Shown: positions 10,509 through 21,225, numbered from the stretch's first letter. The stretch: 64,000 nt of DNA from Triglochin maritima (GCA_963682175.1 OY821777.1:23286001-23350000), one strand, 5' to 3'. Translations and numbers: made by a program. Notes: a model not told the origin generated them from the letters alone.

Positions 10509-11958
10509 GTAACATGTTCCTCTACATGGTTCATTTCCACCCTCGAGGTACCGAACTCTCATTTTGCAAGTGTGTTTATCGGTACATGCGGGGATTAGCC
10601 TCAGGCTGGCTAGGTAGAGTCCCTCGTTCTCTCCCATGTACAGACTGAGCCAATTGACCCATTTGAAGCTCAAGAGATTTGATGGTCTGCTGATTCGAAG
10701 TGAGAACTTGACTTGTGGATGACATAAAGTTATTCATTGAGTTCGCAAGTCCACGAGTCAAGTTCTTAAGGGAATTAAATCGGGTTTCCATGTTGTTAGA
10801 ATTTGGGAAACCTGGTTGGTTATTATCTGGGCTTGGGGTGGCCGAAAAGACTATGAATGCATGGGAGGTTGGTGTGGTCTATTTGGTGGCCTAAAGAAGT
10901 TTAAAGGACCACCCTGGACATTGTTTTGGTTCAATGAAAAGTTAGTGTGGTTCCTCCATCCGGGATTATATGATGATGGGTATGGGTCATTCCTGGATCT
11001 ATCATAGATGGTGTTGACATGTTCCATCTCAGAAGAAATGGATGCACACTCACCTCCTACATGACCTATACTACCACACAAATAAGAAGGAACCGGACCA
11101 GATGCAGACACATGAGCCACACCTTGTTGGTTTTGGAGCTCAATTAAATCCATATGGCACATTAAGGCCGCCATGCGTGCCTCGGTGGTTGTAGTTGTCG
11201 ACAGTAAATGCGGCACCAAATCTAGTCGAGTTTGTGTTTGCGATCCTCAATCCTAGGCTAGATGATACTGGTGGGTCCCTCACACTCTCCCACTGCATCG
11301 TTTTCTCGACGAGGTCTTCTAGGAAAGCTCATGCCTCCCTTTCATCCTTTCTTATGAACTCTCCTTGACACATGGACTCAAGGAGCGTTCGGGATGGGAT
11401 GTGAAGACCCTCGTAGATAATCTGACAAAGGTCCCACAACTCGATGCCATGGTGAGGGCATGAGGATAGTATCTCCTTGAACCTTTAAGTATGCATGAAA
11501 TGATTCGGTCTCATGTTGATAAAACGAATTGATTTCGTTCCTCAATTTTTTAGTCTAATGATTTGGAAAGTACTTCTTTAGGAATGCAGATTGAAATTCA
11601 TCCCAAGTCCTAAAGACATTCGCCTGGTTGCTGTACAACCACTTATTGGCATCATCCTTTAGTGCAAAGGGGATGTAGCACAGACCTCCTCAAATTCCTT
11701 GAGAAAGATATAGGGGTCACCCTTTCCAGTGAAGTGAGGGAGCATGGAAATAATCTGAGGCTTAACCTCAAAGTGATTCCCATTCGCCTCTTGTAATACG
11801 ATGCAAGAAGGTAGAGCAGTACGACTCGGGTAGCATCGTTGGCGAAGGGGAATGGGAACCTGGGACACCAATTGATGAGGTTGTGGACCCCCACCTTCTG
11901 AACCAGAGCGTGGTGGAGATCCAAAACCTGAGTCATCCTCGTGTGGTCCATGACTCAC
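10509..11958 (-). pseudogene. E0 gag, broken, 3' part of the coding region
   Basis: Minus-strand gag of the outermost element E0. The N-terminal block (SGFGSPPRSGSEGGG, then the PSCIV and PHFTGKGDPYIFLKEFEEVC capsid start) runs down from 11958. A middle part around 11220-11650 needs frame changes. A C-terminal part (about 11219-10851) carries the zinc knuckle as YLCGSIGHVGGEC, with its first Cys lost, then the NDPYPSSYNPGWRNH block. A final segment (10791-10576) has the METRFNSLKNLTRGLANSMN helix. Gag codons continue upstream at 61783, showing that E1 cut the gene. Protease and everything 3' of it are missing at the 10.5-kb junction. Confidence 0.85.
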
Positions 11959-13496
11959 TGATTGACATCATTTCATGCTTGTGTTTGTATCTTATATCCA
12001 TTATCTTACACCTAAGCAATGCTACATGACGAGTTTTATGTTTGAATTTCAGAAATAAAGAGGTTTGAAGAGAAGAGCCATGAAAGGACCCAAAAGCAGG
12101 AAAAAAGACTTAATTGTGAGACCAGGGGACTGAGATGCAAGGGAGAATGACCTGAACGTAAGACCGAAGGACCTAAGAGCAAAACAGAAAACTCCACACC
12201 ATCATGGGGAGTATTTTGGCAATTTGATTCGGGTCGGAGCTCCAATAAACAGAGTAGATGCGTCGAAGACCAAGAAATACTTCAAGCAAAGCCCAACACG
12301 AAATCCAAATGGATTTGGAGCTTATAGGCCGCCAATTGGCGGTCCAGATAGCTCTGGATCCGCTAAGATTTGTGGAGCATGTGTATTTGTGTATGCTTAG
12401 TCTATCTCTGGTATTTGTTTAGTCCCACATCAGGGGATTGTCCCAGATTAGTTTTTTCCATGCCTATAAATAGAACTCTTCACCTTCCATTGTAACTACC
12501 CATTGCTTGGTGGCATTCTCTCTACTAAAGAGTGAGCCTTGAAACAAAAACTCAAGGTGGAGAAGAATGCTACCTTCAATGTGAGTTATTGTTAATAAAA
12601 TAATTGTTTTAGTTTCTTTTAATCTTGTCTTTTAATTCTTGCATGTTTCTTTAGTTTATGTTTCTTTCAATTAGCTTTTTTAATGTTCCTTTCTTGCTTA
12701 GTTGAATTTCTTTTCGGTAATATGTTTCATTTTGTTAATGTAGTTAGTGTAATGAGTAGTGAGTAGTTCCATCCCCATTTGTGGGGTGGAGAAATATGTG
12801 ATATGATGATGTAGTGTATTAAGTGTGTGTTATCTTAATCCCTTGAGCCTTATATGATTTTCATAACCATCTAATGGGATTTCACTCTTATCTTTGATAT
12901 GCTAATGCTCTTGAATGAAGCTTAACTTATGCTTAGATTAGTGGGCCTATTTTATGGGGAATGATAAGGTGAGGATATGGATGAAACTAATATAGGAAAC
13001 ATGACTTGTAGTGTATGTGCTCTTGTTGCCTTGGCCTTGGTTAATGCGTTGTATGTTTTAATGATATAGTCTTATCTTAATTCATATGGAGGCATAATAT
13101 GGTCTAGTCTTTATACATGATTTCATTTAGCTTCATTCCAATTATTGTCTTGTATGTTTTAATGATGTAGTCTTATCTGATTTCATGTGGAAGCAAAGTT
13201 GGATTTAGTTTTATGATTTCATGCACTACATGTTGTGAGGAGCATAATTGAACACACACACACACATCTTTATATTCACATTATTTCTCTACCCCCTATG
13301 GGGTTTAGTTTTATTGCTTATCTTCATTTCCTTTTGCATTCTAGTGTAGTTTAGTGTATTCAATCTTTCTCTCCTTTCTTTCCCACTCGCCTTCGCACAA
13401 ATGAAAAGTCGACACACCTCCCTGTGGATCGACCCATATTTGTCACCGCTTCAACGCGGCCGTGCACTTGTGGTTTAATATAAAACGAATCAATCA
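11959..13496 (+). repeat. E1 5' LTR, subtype Y (1538 bp)
   Basis: TGATTGACATC...GAATCAATCA. It has one ACCGCC-type palindrome (about 12329-12344), USE-like GTCCCACATCA with its last base changed (12422-12432), and TATAAATA at 12465-12472 after a 32-nt gap. The subtype Y middle segment contains two copies of a unit of about 100 bp beginning GTCTTGTATGTTTTAATGAT. A short CA repeat lies at about 13253-13266. Confidence 0.92.
12422..12472 (+). promoter_or_regulatory. E1 LTR promoter (USE-like plus TATA)
   Basis: GTCCCACATCA (12422-12432) is one base off the snRNA-type element, and TATAAATA starts at 12465. The 32-nt gap is the same as in the other LTR copies. Confidence 0.6.
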
Positions 13497-13502
13497 AATT
13501 TT

Positions 13503-13520
13503 TGGCGCCGTTGCCGGGTA
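13503..13520 (+). promoter_or_regulatory. E1 primer binding site, tRNA-Asp
   Basis: TGGCGCCGTTGCCGGGTA, one mismatch (T for G) to the complement of plant tRNA-Asp 3' end. It sits six bases after the LTR. Confidence 0.88.
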
Positions 13521-14594
13521 GGTGCTCTGTCCAGACTTTGGTTTGGACGATTCAAGTGGTTTTTAATTTTTTGTTTTCAGTTTTTCTTAGTTTCAGGGAT
13601 CCAAGAGCTCACGGGGAGGCTACTGGAGCAGTTGGAGCACCTAAGCATCAATAGGGACCGCTAATCAGCGGTCTGACACCGCCAATTGGTGGCCTGGTGA
13701 GTGTTTTTGGCTCTCAATTTTCTTCTCGTAGTTGATGCGTTCACTTTAGTTATCTGGGAGCACTAGTTTGCTTGCTGTGACTTCTAGTTTGCTCCCAGAT
13801 CATTAAACCAATCCCCATTAATCAACTTGGCCTTAAAATCCAAAGCAAAAGACTAGACATTCTTCCTTGTTTAGGTCACGCATCATGTACTTGACTTAGG
13901 CATTTAGTCGTCTTTTCTTTTAGCTTTATCTTCAGCTGTTGAGTGTTGGCGTGAGGTACGCATTTCCTACACTCATTCATGCATCTTGTATGCCCATGCA
14001 TTAGTTAGTAGGAATTGCATCAGGACAAGAGTGAGTTGAGCATTTGATTGGAGCGATTGATTGCTAGATTTAGGATCAAAACGCTACTAAGGAGGGGTTG
14101 GCCCATAAAAGATAAGGTGGGGGATTTCATCACCCTTTCCTTGGCCCCAAAAATCACTCTTAATCAACCCTTAACTAAAAGCAAGTAGACATTCGCCCTA
14201 GGATTTCAGACGCACTAGGAGAGTAATCTAGTTGAGACCGCCATGGCCTGATCGGCGTTGCCTACCTTGTCGATAGTAGGAGGTACTACATCTCCGGATC
14301 TGGTATCACTTGCTGGGCATTGTGGTCCTCGATGTAGGGAGGTGAGGCGTGTCGAGGCTTGTGACCTCGATGTTAGGCGTCGTCTAGCCTAAGGACCCAT
14401 AGCCTTAAGCTGATTGAGTCGTGCTTGCTAGTTAGGGTTCTACCTGATCCCATTACCCACGTTAGATTTAGGATTCTTCCCTTCTCTTCTGAGTCATCTT
14501 CTTCTCACCTTCTTCTACGTTATAGTCTCCTGCCCTTTACACTGTCTATTAGCGTTTTAGGGTCGAGTCGAGCACTTTTTGCTAGCTTAGCCTC
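13521..14594 (+). other. E1 untranslated leader
   Basis: About 1.1 kb with no frame. Landmarks: a palindrome doublet at 13656-13694 (GACCGCTAATCAGCGGTC, then ACCGCCAATTGGTGGCC); a donor-like GTTGGCGTGAGGTACG at 13945-13960; GGTGGGGGATTTCATCACCC at about 14116-14136. It continues directly into the ORF at 14595. Confidence 0.7.
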
Positions 14595-15996
14595 GTGGTG
14601 GTGAGAGTGGTCGACTCGAGAGTTTTTGTTGAGATGAATGGTTACATGGGTGACCATCCATATCATTGTTGGGACCAGGACAATTCTCCGTGGTACTCCC
14701 GACCCATGCATCTTTGGGTAGCTCAGACAAACACCCCGTATGGTTGGGATAATCTTAATTGTGTGACTGAGCATTCTTCATATTGGGGTAATATGAGAGA
14801 GGCACCGACTACTAGACCACCATCTAGTTACGTCGGATCATATGTTGGTCATCAAACTGAGACATTACAAGAACCTTTGGCCTCTTTCATGCATGTGGTA
14901 GATGACATGAGTGCACCGGTGGCTCCAGTAGCCGTACCATGTGACTGTTGTGGGTTGAGTGATCATGTTATCGGGTAATGTCCTTATGTTGCCCCTGAGC
15001 CTGAGTATGAGCACACATTTTCCCAAAATGCTCATTATGACCATTATGCATCTGCGTACAACCCGAGAGGGATGGATTCGTGGGGAGACAATTCGTATTC
15101 AAATTCTTTTCCACCCCAGTATCCTCCTCCCGAATACCCAGAAGTCTACCAATACCCCACTCGAAATCATTGGACTCATTCTCAGCCCATCAACACCCAA
15201 CCCCAAAAATTCTCTAATTCAGACTTAGACCTCATAGTTGACCGCATACCTGATTCCTTGAGACAAACTTTCCTTACGTTCATGGAAACCACTCAACAGT
15301 CCATACAAAATATGGCATTGCAAGTGAGTCAAATGTCGCAGCAATTACGTGAACGTTAGGAGTGTAATTTTTCTTGTCAACATGAGGATTTATCTTCTGA
15401 AATCGAACACCACCACATCCACAAATTCAAAGCACAATATTTCAAAGTCAAACTCCTAGTCAGTCTGAGGGACTTGGGGGTTTCAATTCATAATCACTTG
15501 GTGGAGGATTCGATTCCAATTAAGAATACTATGGACCAGCTTCTTTATGAGTCGGCACAGGATTGTGCCTTATCTTCTTGTCCCACGGCCCTTGAGCCAC
15601 ATGACCTTATTGTTGTACCTCCTAAGGACTCACCTCTGGTGGAGCAAGAGCTCCATAGTCCCCTCAATTTCAAACGACCCGATGAGAGTTTGCCTCTCAC
15701 TATTGTTCCTGATCATCTTGGAAATGATGGAACATCAAACAACTACATTGCTCATGAGGGTATTAGGAGTTCCTTAGAGGATACCTTGGGTATGACACCA
15801 ACTTTTTGTTCGCCTGGTGTGTCGGACATGCCTAACATGGTTCTTGACCTTGTTCCGACGCACCAGCCTGTTGGTTGGAGAGTTTGGATTGACGGTCATA
15901 ACTTCAACAGTGCAACGGGAGAAACTCTTCTTCCGTTGCCCCTTATTTCCCAAACTCTTGAGAGGTTCAAGCTCTTTCAGTTTGATCCTGTGAATG
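14595..15996 (+). pseudogene. E1 capsid-less Gag derivative, interrupted by stops and by E3
   Basis: One reading frame runs from 14595 (or the MNGYMGD Met at 14634) to the E3 insertion, broken by TAA at 14976-14978 and TAG at 15357-15359. Order: a distinct N-terminus (MNGYMGDHPYHCWDQD); a block matching the Gag linker of E5 (YWGNMREAPTTRPPSSYVGS); a CCHC zinc knuckle CDCCGLSDHVIG-x-C, where x is the stop codon; HYASAYNPRG; a helix like that of other Gags (QTFLTFMETTQQSIQNMAL); a protease-RT linker-like SCPTALEPHDL; and a C-terminal HQPVGWRVWID block. Capsid and protease are absent. E2 has the same architecture, so the deletion predates both. The frame resumes at 39413. Confidence 0.8.
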
Positions 15997-16150
15997 TGTT
16001 GAACATTTTAATTAAACCGCAAGTGCATGAACGCGTTGAAACGGTGGCAAATACAGATCGTCCTCAACGAGGTGAGCAGCCTCTCGTTTGCACGAAATCA
16101 AGTGGCGAGAAAAATGGAGAAGATAGTTCAGTATGCTACTCTACGCTACA
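15997..16150 (-). repeat. E3 3' LTR, distal piece
   Basis: The reverse complement is the last 154 bp of a subtype X LTR (ends GTTCAACA at 15997). It is cut by E4; CTACA at 16146-16150 is the left target duplication. It continues at 23567. Confidence 0.9.
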
Positions 16151-17379
16151 TGATGCATTGCATACATTGCATCATATGTCTTTCATTTAGATTACTTTTA
16201 CATCAATAAATGCTACTAAGGTATGTGTTTAGTCTTATTTACAGAATACAGGGACCTGAATGCAATTTACCCACATCCCGAGCATAAACGCGTGCAAAAG
16301 ATTCATTTCTATCATAAAGACCAAGTTCAAGTTTATCGGGGTACAAATGGAAATGTATCCAAGCATAAAAGCATTCAAGTCCTATTTGCAAAAAGAACAA
16401 GGACATAAGCACAAAAGTAACCAGGGACTTAACTGCAAAAAGTCAAGGACCTAATTGCAAATCACGAGTAGCTTTTATTCTCTTGGAGAAAATATATAGA
16501 AAAATCAATGTATATCTCCAAATATGTGAAGGAATTAATCCGGAGTTCAAAAGATTGGAAAGAATCAATCCAGACGCGCAAACAAGGATCAAATCATACC
16601 ATGAACATTCAACCAAAATCCGGACAAAATCAGGCCAGATTGTGCGGCGTTTCCGCCGCACCACACATGCAATATGCGGCGTTTCCGCCGCCCAAGCTTC
16701 GATCCGTGTGCTCCAATTTTGTCCAGTCGTGTCTGGACACGTGTACTTTCCAATATTATACCTAGATCCCTTGTAGCAACTATAAATAGACCCGAGAACG
16801 ATGTTAGAAGGGTCCCTTAGTCTTTGGTGTTCGTTTTTATTCTTAATCTTAGTTTTGTATTCTTCTTTTCATTAATAAAATTCTGTCTTTTATTTCTTAC
16901 TTTTAGTTTTCTTTTGTAATGCCTCAAGGACCCCTTCTTCCTCCCTCTATGAGTTTCTAACTCCTTCCAAAGGGTGGAGGTGACGGATATAGGGTGAAGA
17001 GAAGACGAGTAAATGTTATTATTTTAAGTTCGTATTAGTCTATTTTGATTACTTGAGTTTATGTTAAATCATTTATCATGTAATGCTTCATAACTAATAT
17101 GATTTATTATAAGTTTCTGAATTCTCTAATCTAAACCTTAAATCTAAACCTCCACCCGACGGAATTCACATCTTTGTTCTTGTTTTAGTTTTAATTGTTC
17201 TTGTTTCTTGCTTTAGATAATTAAAATCCAAAAATCTCAAAACCCAATTATTTCTTCTCTCCTTCTTTCCCCCAATCGAAATCACAATAATAACAAATCT
17301 CTCCCTCCTTGTGTTCGACCCGTACTTGCCACGTCTTCATAGACGCCGTGCACTTGCGGTATAAATTTAATTCTCATCA
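16151..17379 (+). repeat. E4 5' LTR
   Basis: TGATGCATTGCATAC...AATTCTCATCA. TATAAATA at 16781-16788. Upstream lie two GC-rich inverted repeats (16642-16661 and 16676-16691), an inverted repeat GTCCAG-TCGTGT-CTGGAC (16721-16738) and a G-box CACGTG (16738-16743). AATAAAA at about 16874 may belong to the polyadenylation region. Frames inside the LTR (for example 16483-16776) are not genes. Confidence 0.95.
16642..16691. repeat. Paired GC-rich inverted repeats in E4 LTR
   Basis: GTGCGGCG-TTTC-CGCCGCAC (16642-16661, 8-bp arms) and GCGGCG-TTTC-CGCCGC (16676-16691, 6-bp arms), about 90-140 bp upstream of the TATA box. The same pair is in the 3' LTR at 22824-22843 and 22858-22873. Confidence 0.9.
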
Positions 17380-17385
17380 AGTTTT

Positions 17386-17403
17386 TGGCGCCGTTGCCGG
17401 GGA
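17386..17403 (+). promoter_or_regulatory. E4 primer binding site, tRNA-Asp
   Basis: TGGCGCCGTTGCCGGGGA, a perfect 18-nt match to the complement of plant tRNA-Asp (GTC) 3' end including CCA, six bases inside the LTR. Confidence 0.93.
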
Positions 17404-18792
17404 GGCGACGTAGATTTTGTTGTTTTTGTATTTCCGATTATTTTCTGTTTATCGTGTGCGCGATCTAACTATTTGGATTTGCGTTTCAGGAGACAACAGA
17501 GCGCGCGGTGAAATCTGACCGCAATCTGAGCCATCTAGGCGGCGGAATCGCCGCACCACCAAGAGTATTTGCGGCGGAATCGCCGCACAACCTAGGGATC
17601 CGGTCTTCAAATTTTGAGGGAGTCGTCTGCATCTTCGGGTGGTCGTATTGAGCTACTGGAATCTCTGAGAGCAGGCGGCGAACCTGTCTGAGCATTGCGG
17701 AGGTAACTTTTCTTGCCTTTCTCGTAAAATCTGAATTGTTGAAAAGTTTCCTTTCGTAGAATTGAACGTGTTAGGGTTTAAAATTCCATAATTGGCAATA
17801 TTTCAACTCTGACCTAAAATTCGCAAAATTAGAAAGACCTTAGTGCATGCATCATATAATGTTTTGTTTGCATTATTCTTTCTAAATTCTTGCAAATCAA
17901 TTTCTGTTGAAGAGTGCTGGAGGCAAGGTACGTATCGCGGTTTTTAACGATTGCATTTAAACATATAATTTAATTTGCATACAACCTTGCAATTGCCCTC
18001 ATTAAAAAGACCATTGTTTGACTATCTTTGTTAGATCTAAGTTAAACTATCTTAAGGGCAACTCCGTAGGAAAATATACGGTGGGGATTTCATCACCCTT
18101 CCGTGGCCCACAAATCACAATCCTAAAGTGTCACCCAAGCATTAAAATTTAAAATCAATTAGACATTGGCCCCTAAGGACTCGGACTCAATTAAGGAGAA
18201 GAATTGGTTTGACTTGCTATGACCTGAAGCCGATCGAATTCAATTTGGTGTCTAGGAAGTGTTTTTGTGTTGACGAGAGTCTTCCAAGCGAAGTGGTTGT
18301 CTAATTGGCACCGACTCTGTCGGAAGCGCCCCCACTAGCTATACACTACCTGGCCAATTTGGTTTGATTAGTGAGGGAGGTGAATCAAGCGAATCAATTC
18401 GACTCAACCAGTTAGGAGTCGTCTAGATCTAAGCGACACTAGGTCTAGGATTGTTTGAACCGTGCTTGTTCAGGAAATTTCTGGCCAACCCTTGAATTTA
18501 CCTTTTAGAGTTAAGTTTCCCTTCTAGTCTGAGTCTTCTTTCCCTTCTTATCTTTACCTTTCTATTGTTTGTTCCCATTTTTTATTATATAAAAAAAACG
18601 AAAAAAAAATTATAATTAATTCTTGAAATTAAATTTGGAATTTAAATTTCGAATTTGAATTAAAAAATTGATTCAACCCGGTGCACTTAGATTTGGATTC
18701 GGGACTTTAGTAATCGACTCTCACGAGTTCATCTAGATTCCAGCCTGGAACTTAACCCCAATCCACCTGTTGCACCACCTCACCCGGATCCA
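17404..18792 (+). other. E4 leader with paired inverted repeats
   Basis: No gene. GCGGCG-GAAT-CGCCGC occurs twice (17539-17554 and 17571-17586), mirroring the pair in the LTR with a different loop. Donor-like GCTGGAGGCAAGGTACGT at 17916-17933. GGTGGGGATTTCATCACCC at about 18080-18098. A homopolymer A run lies near 18593-18608. Just upstream of the start codon the gag frame is open without an ATG back to a TAG near 18685. Confidence 0.75.
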
Positions 18793-21225
18793 ATGGGTGA
18801 GAACGTAGTGGACCCGCCTGTTGCACAACCTATAACTCTGAGGGATCGATGCTATCCAGCGATGGCTGCTCAGCCATCGTGCATCGTTATGCCCACCATA
18901 CCGGGTCGCGACTTCGAAGTTAAGGCACAATACATGAGTATGTTGCCTAAGTTCACCTCTAGGGAAGATCCATATCTCTTCCTTAGAGAATTTGAGGAAA
19001 TCTACTCTCTTATGCAATACCAGCATATCCCTGAAGAGGCAGTGCGTCTGAAATTTGTGCCTCTGGCACTAAAGGATGACGCTAAGAAATGGCTATATAG
19101 TCTAGCCGAAAGATCTATTAGGAGTTGGGCTGAGTTTGTTCAAGTATTTCAAAAAAAATATTTCCCCAACCATAAGACTATGAGGATTAGGAATGAAATT
19201 GTTGCATTCGTTCAGTCTGAGAGCGAGCCGTTCTATTCCTATCTAGAAAGATTTAAGAGTGTTCTGACCCAATGCCCTCATCATGGAATTCCGAGATGGC
19301 AATTATGCCAAATTATTTATGAGGGATTGACACCCACATCTAGGGTTATGGTAGAATCCGTAAGCCAAGGGAATTTTATGTCGAAAAATGAAAATGATGC
19401 CTGGACTTTTCTTGAGGAATTAGCTGAAAATAGTATGCAATGGGACAATGCTAGAACACCGCTTAACCCGAGTATTGGATCTAGAATAGCAAGTCAACCC
19501 AAACCAGGTGTCTTAGCTGTTGATGCTAACATAGCGGCTGAAGCAAAACTAGCTACCCTTATGTGCAGAATGGAAAGTTTAGAGCTACAAGCCCAAAACC
19601 GAGTGAATCAAGCCTCAACTATCCCGTGCTCTAGATGTGGTCAGACTGGTCATGTAATGGAGGATTGTGCGGAATGGGACCAAGTTAACGCCATGTATAA
19701 CCATGCTAGAAATGACCCATACGCATCAACCTATAACTCGGGTTGGCGTAATAATTCCAATTTCTCATCAAACCAACATGGTCAACCTCCTAGACAACAA
19801 CCAAACCCGTATAACCAAAATAATACACCATCTGGGTTTAGTAACAATAACGATCATGAGGTTAGGTTGACAAGCTTGGAAAATTTGATGAAAACTTTTA
19901 TACAAACAACCAACCAGACCTTCCAAAGGCTAGAGACACAAGTCAGTCAACTAGCACAAATATTAGGTGAAAGAGAAAAGGGTCGGTTTCCAAGTCAACC
20001 TGAGGTGAACCCTAGATCTAATAATTCCTATCAATCCTATCAAGCACCTTCAGGAAATAACAACCCTAGACCGGTTCAAATGGTTAATGAAGAAGGATCG
20101 TTCCAACAAATAAATGCAGTAGTGTCATTACGGTCCGGAAGACAGATTGATAATAATGTGGTAAATCCTAGAGTGTCCAATCAATCTACCCATCAAGCAC
20201 CCACATATGACCTGACCATTGAACCTGACGTCCAATCTGAAACGCCCAACCCACCTACTCAACCTGAACCCATAGCTCAACCTGAACCTGAGCGAGTCTA
20301 TGTTCCTAAAGCCCCATTCCCCAGTAGACTCAAAAAGAATTCAAGTGCACAAATAGAGAAAATCTTGGAAGTATTTAAGCAAGTTAAGGTGAACATTCCA
20401 CTCTTAGACATGATTCAACAAATACCTGCTTATGCTAAATTCTTAAAAGATTTGTGCACTAAAAAGAGAAAAACAAACGTACCAAAGAAGGCATTCTTAA
20501 CTGCAAACATAAGTTCTATTTTGTCCAACACATCTCCTATAAAATATAAGGATCCTGGATGTCCCACAATTTCATGTTCAATAGGAGATACTTTTATCAA
20601 CAAAACCCTTCTAGACCTTGGTGCTAGTGTTAACCTACTCCCATACTCTGTCTATGAGCAAATGAACCTTGGTCCATTAAAACCCTCTAGGATAACCCTT
20701 CAATTTGCTGATTGCTCTATTAAGAAACCAAGATGTGTAGTAGAGGATGTTTTGATCAAGGTTGGTGACTTCATTTACCCAGTGGATTTTGTCGTACTAG
20801 ATACCGCACCTGTTGTAAATCCTAATCGACAAATCCCTGTAATTCTAGGCAGACCCTTTTTAGCCACTTCTGAAGCATTGATAAACTGTCGTAATGGGCT
20901 CATGCAATTATCTTTTGGGAACTTAAAAGCTGAATTTAATATCTTTCATATTGATAGTGAGCCAGAAATAATATGCAATCAAAGTGACGTTGTGATGAAA
21001 TCACGAATCTATAATATTTCTGAATCATCACAAAATCAAAAAGGAAGTAAGAAAAAGGGGAGAAATTCATCTACACACCCACCATCACTCGAGCAAATAA
21101 GAGAACCTATTTATGTGAGGGGTGTGGAACCTGTGACTCAGGACTCTCATTGCAACATGGGGAACAATTCAACTGGACACATGCACCAATATGGTGTCAT
21201 TCAATCCAGTTCGGACTATGGTTGA
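18793..21225 (+). CDS. Gag-protease polyprotein of E4 (810 codons, intact)
   Basis: First ATG of an uninterrupted frame. The N-terminal part (about residues 20-240) is the plant retrotransposon Gag capsid domain (YMSMLPKFTSREDPYLFLRE, LKDDAKKWLYSLAERSI, CPHHGIPRWQLCQI). A CCHC zinc knuckle, CSRCGQTGHVMEDC, lies at residues 279-292, followed by an Asn/Gln/Pro-rich linker and a helix (about 370-400). A conserved block (VNIPLLDMIQQIPAYAKFL, KRKTNVPKKAFL) precedes an aspartic protease with LLDLGASVNLLP (Asp at residue 608) and ILGRPFLATSEALI (684-697). The product would form the virus-like particle in the cytoplasm and process itself. The frame stops about 130 residues after the protease where RT would follow in autonomous Athila elements. 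Intact coding plus near-identical LTRs argue for recent activity with polymerase supplied in trans. Confidence 0.93.
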   Translation: MGENVVDPPVAQPITLRDRCYPAMAAQPSCIVMPTIPGRDFEVKAQYMSMLPKFTSREDPYLFLREFEEIYSLMQYQHIPEEAVRLKFVPLALKDDAKKWLYSLAERSIRSWAEFVQVFQKKYFPNHKTMRIRNEIVAFVQSESEPFYSYLERFKSVLTQCPHHGIPRWQLCQIIYEGLTPTSRVMVESVSQGNFMSKNENDAWTFLEELAENSMQWDNARTPLNPSIGSRIASQPKPGVLAVDANIAAEAKLATLMCRMESLELQAQNRVNQASTIPCSRCGQTGHVMEDCAEWDQVNAMYNHARNDPYASTYNSGWRNNSNFSSNQHGQPPRQQPNPYNQNNTPSGFSNNNDHEVRLTSLENLMKTFIQTTNQTFQRLETQVSQLAQILGEREKGRFPSQPEVNPRSNNSYQSYQAPSGNNNPRPVQMVNEEGSFQQINAVVSLRSGRQIDNNVVNPRVSNQSTHQAPTYDLTIEPDVQSETPNPPTQPEPIAQPEPERVYVPKAPFPSRLKKNSSAQIEKILEVFKQVKVNIPLLDMIQQIPAYAKFLKDLCTKKRKTNVPKKAFLTANISSILSNTSPIKYKDPGCPTISCSIGDTFINKTLLDLGASVNLLPYSVYEQMNLGPLKPSRITLQFADCSIKKPRCVVEDVLIKVGDFIYPVDFVVLDTAPVVNPNRQIPVILGRPFLATSEALINCRNGLMQLSFGNLKAEFNIFHIDSEPEIICNQSDVVMKSRIYNISESSQNQKGSKKKGRNSSTHPPSLEQIREPIYVRGVEPVTQDSHCNMGNNSTGHMHQYGVIQSSSDYG

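Noticed and set aside
16223..16776. Short frames inside the E4 LTRs (repeated at 22405-22958)
   Set aside because: The same frames occur in both LTRs on both strands, overlap the palindromes and promoter, and show no protein family features.
17386..17403. tRNA-like sequence TGGCGCCGTTGCCGGGGA as a tRNA gene
   Set aside because: Only the 18 nt complementary to the tRNA 3' end are present, directly inside an LTR: a primer binding site, not a tRNA gene.
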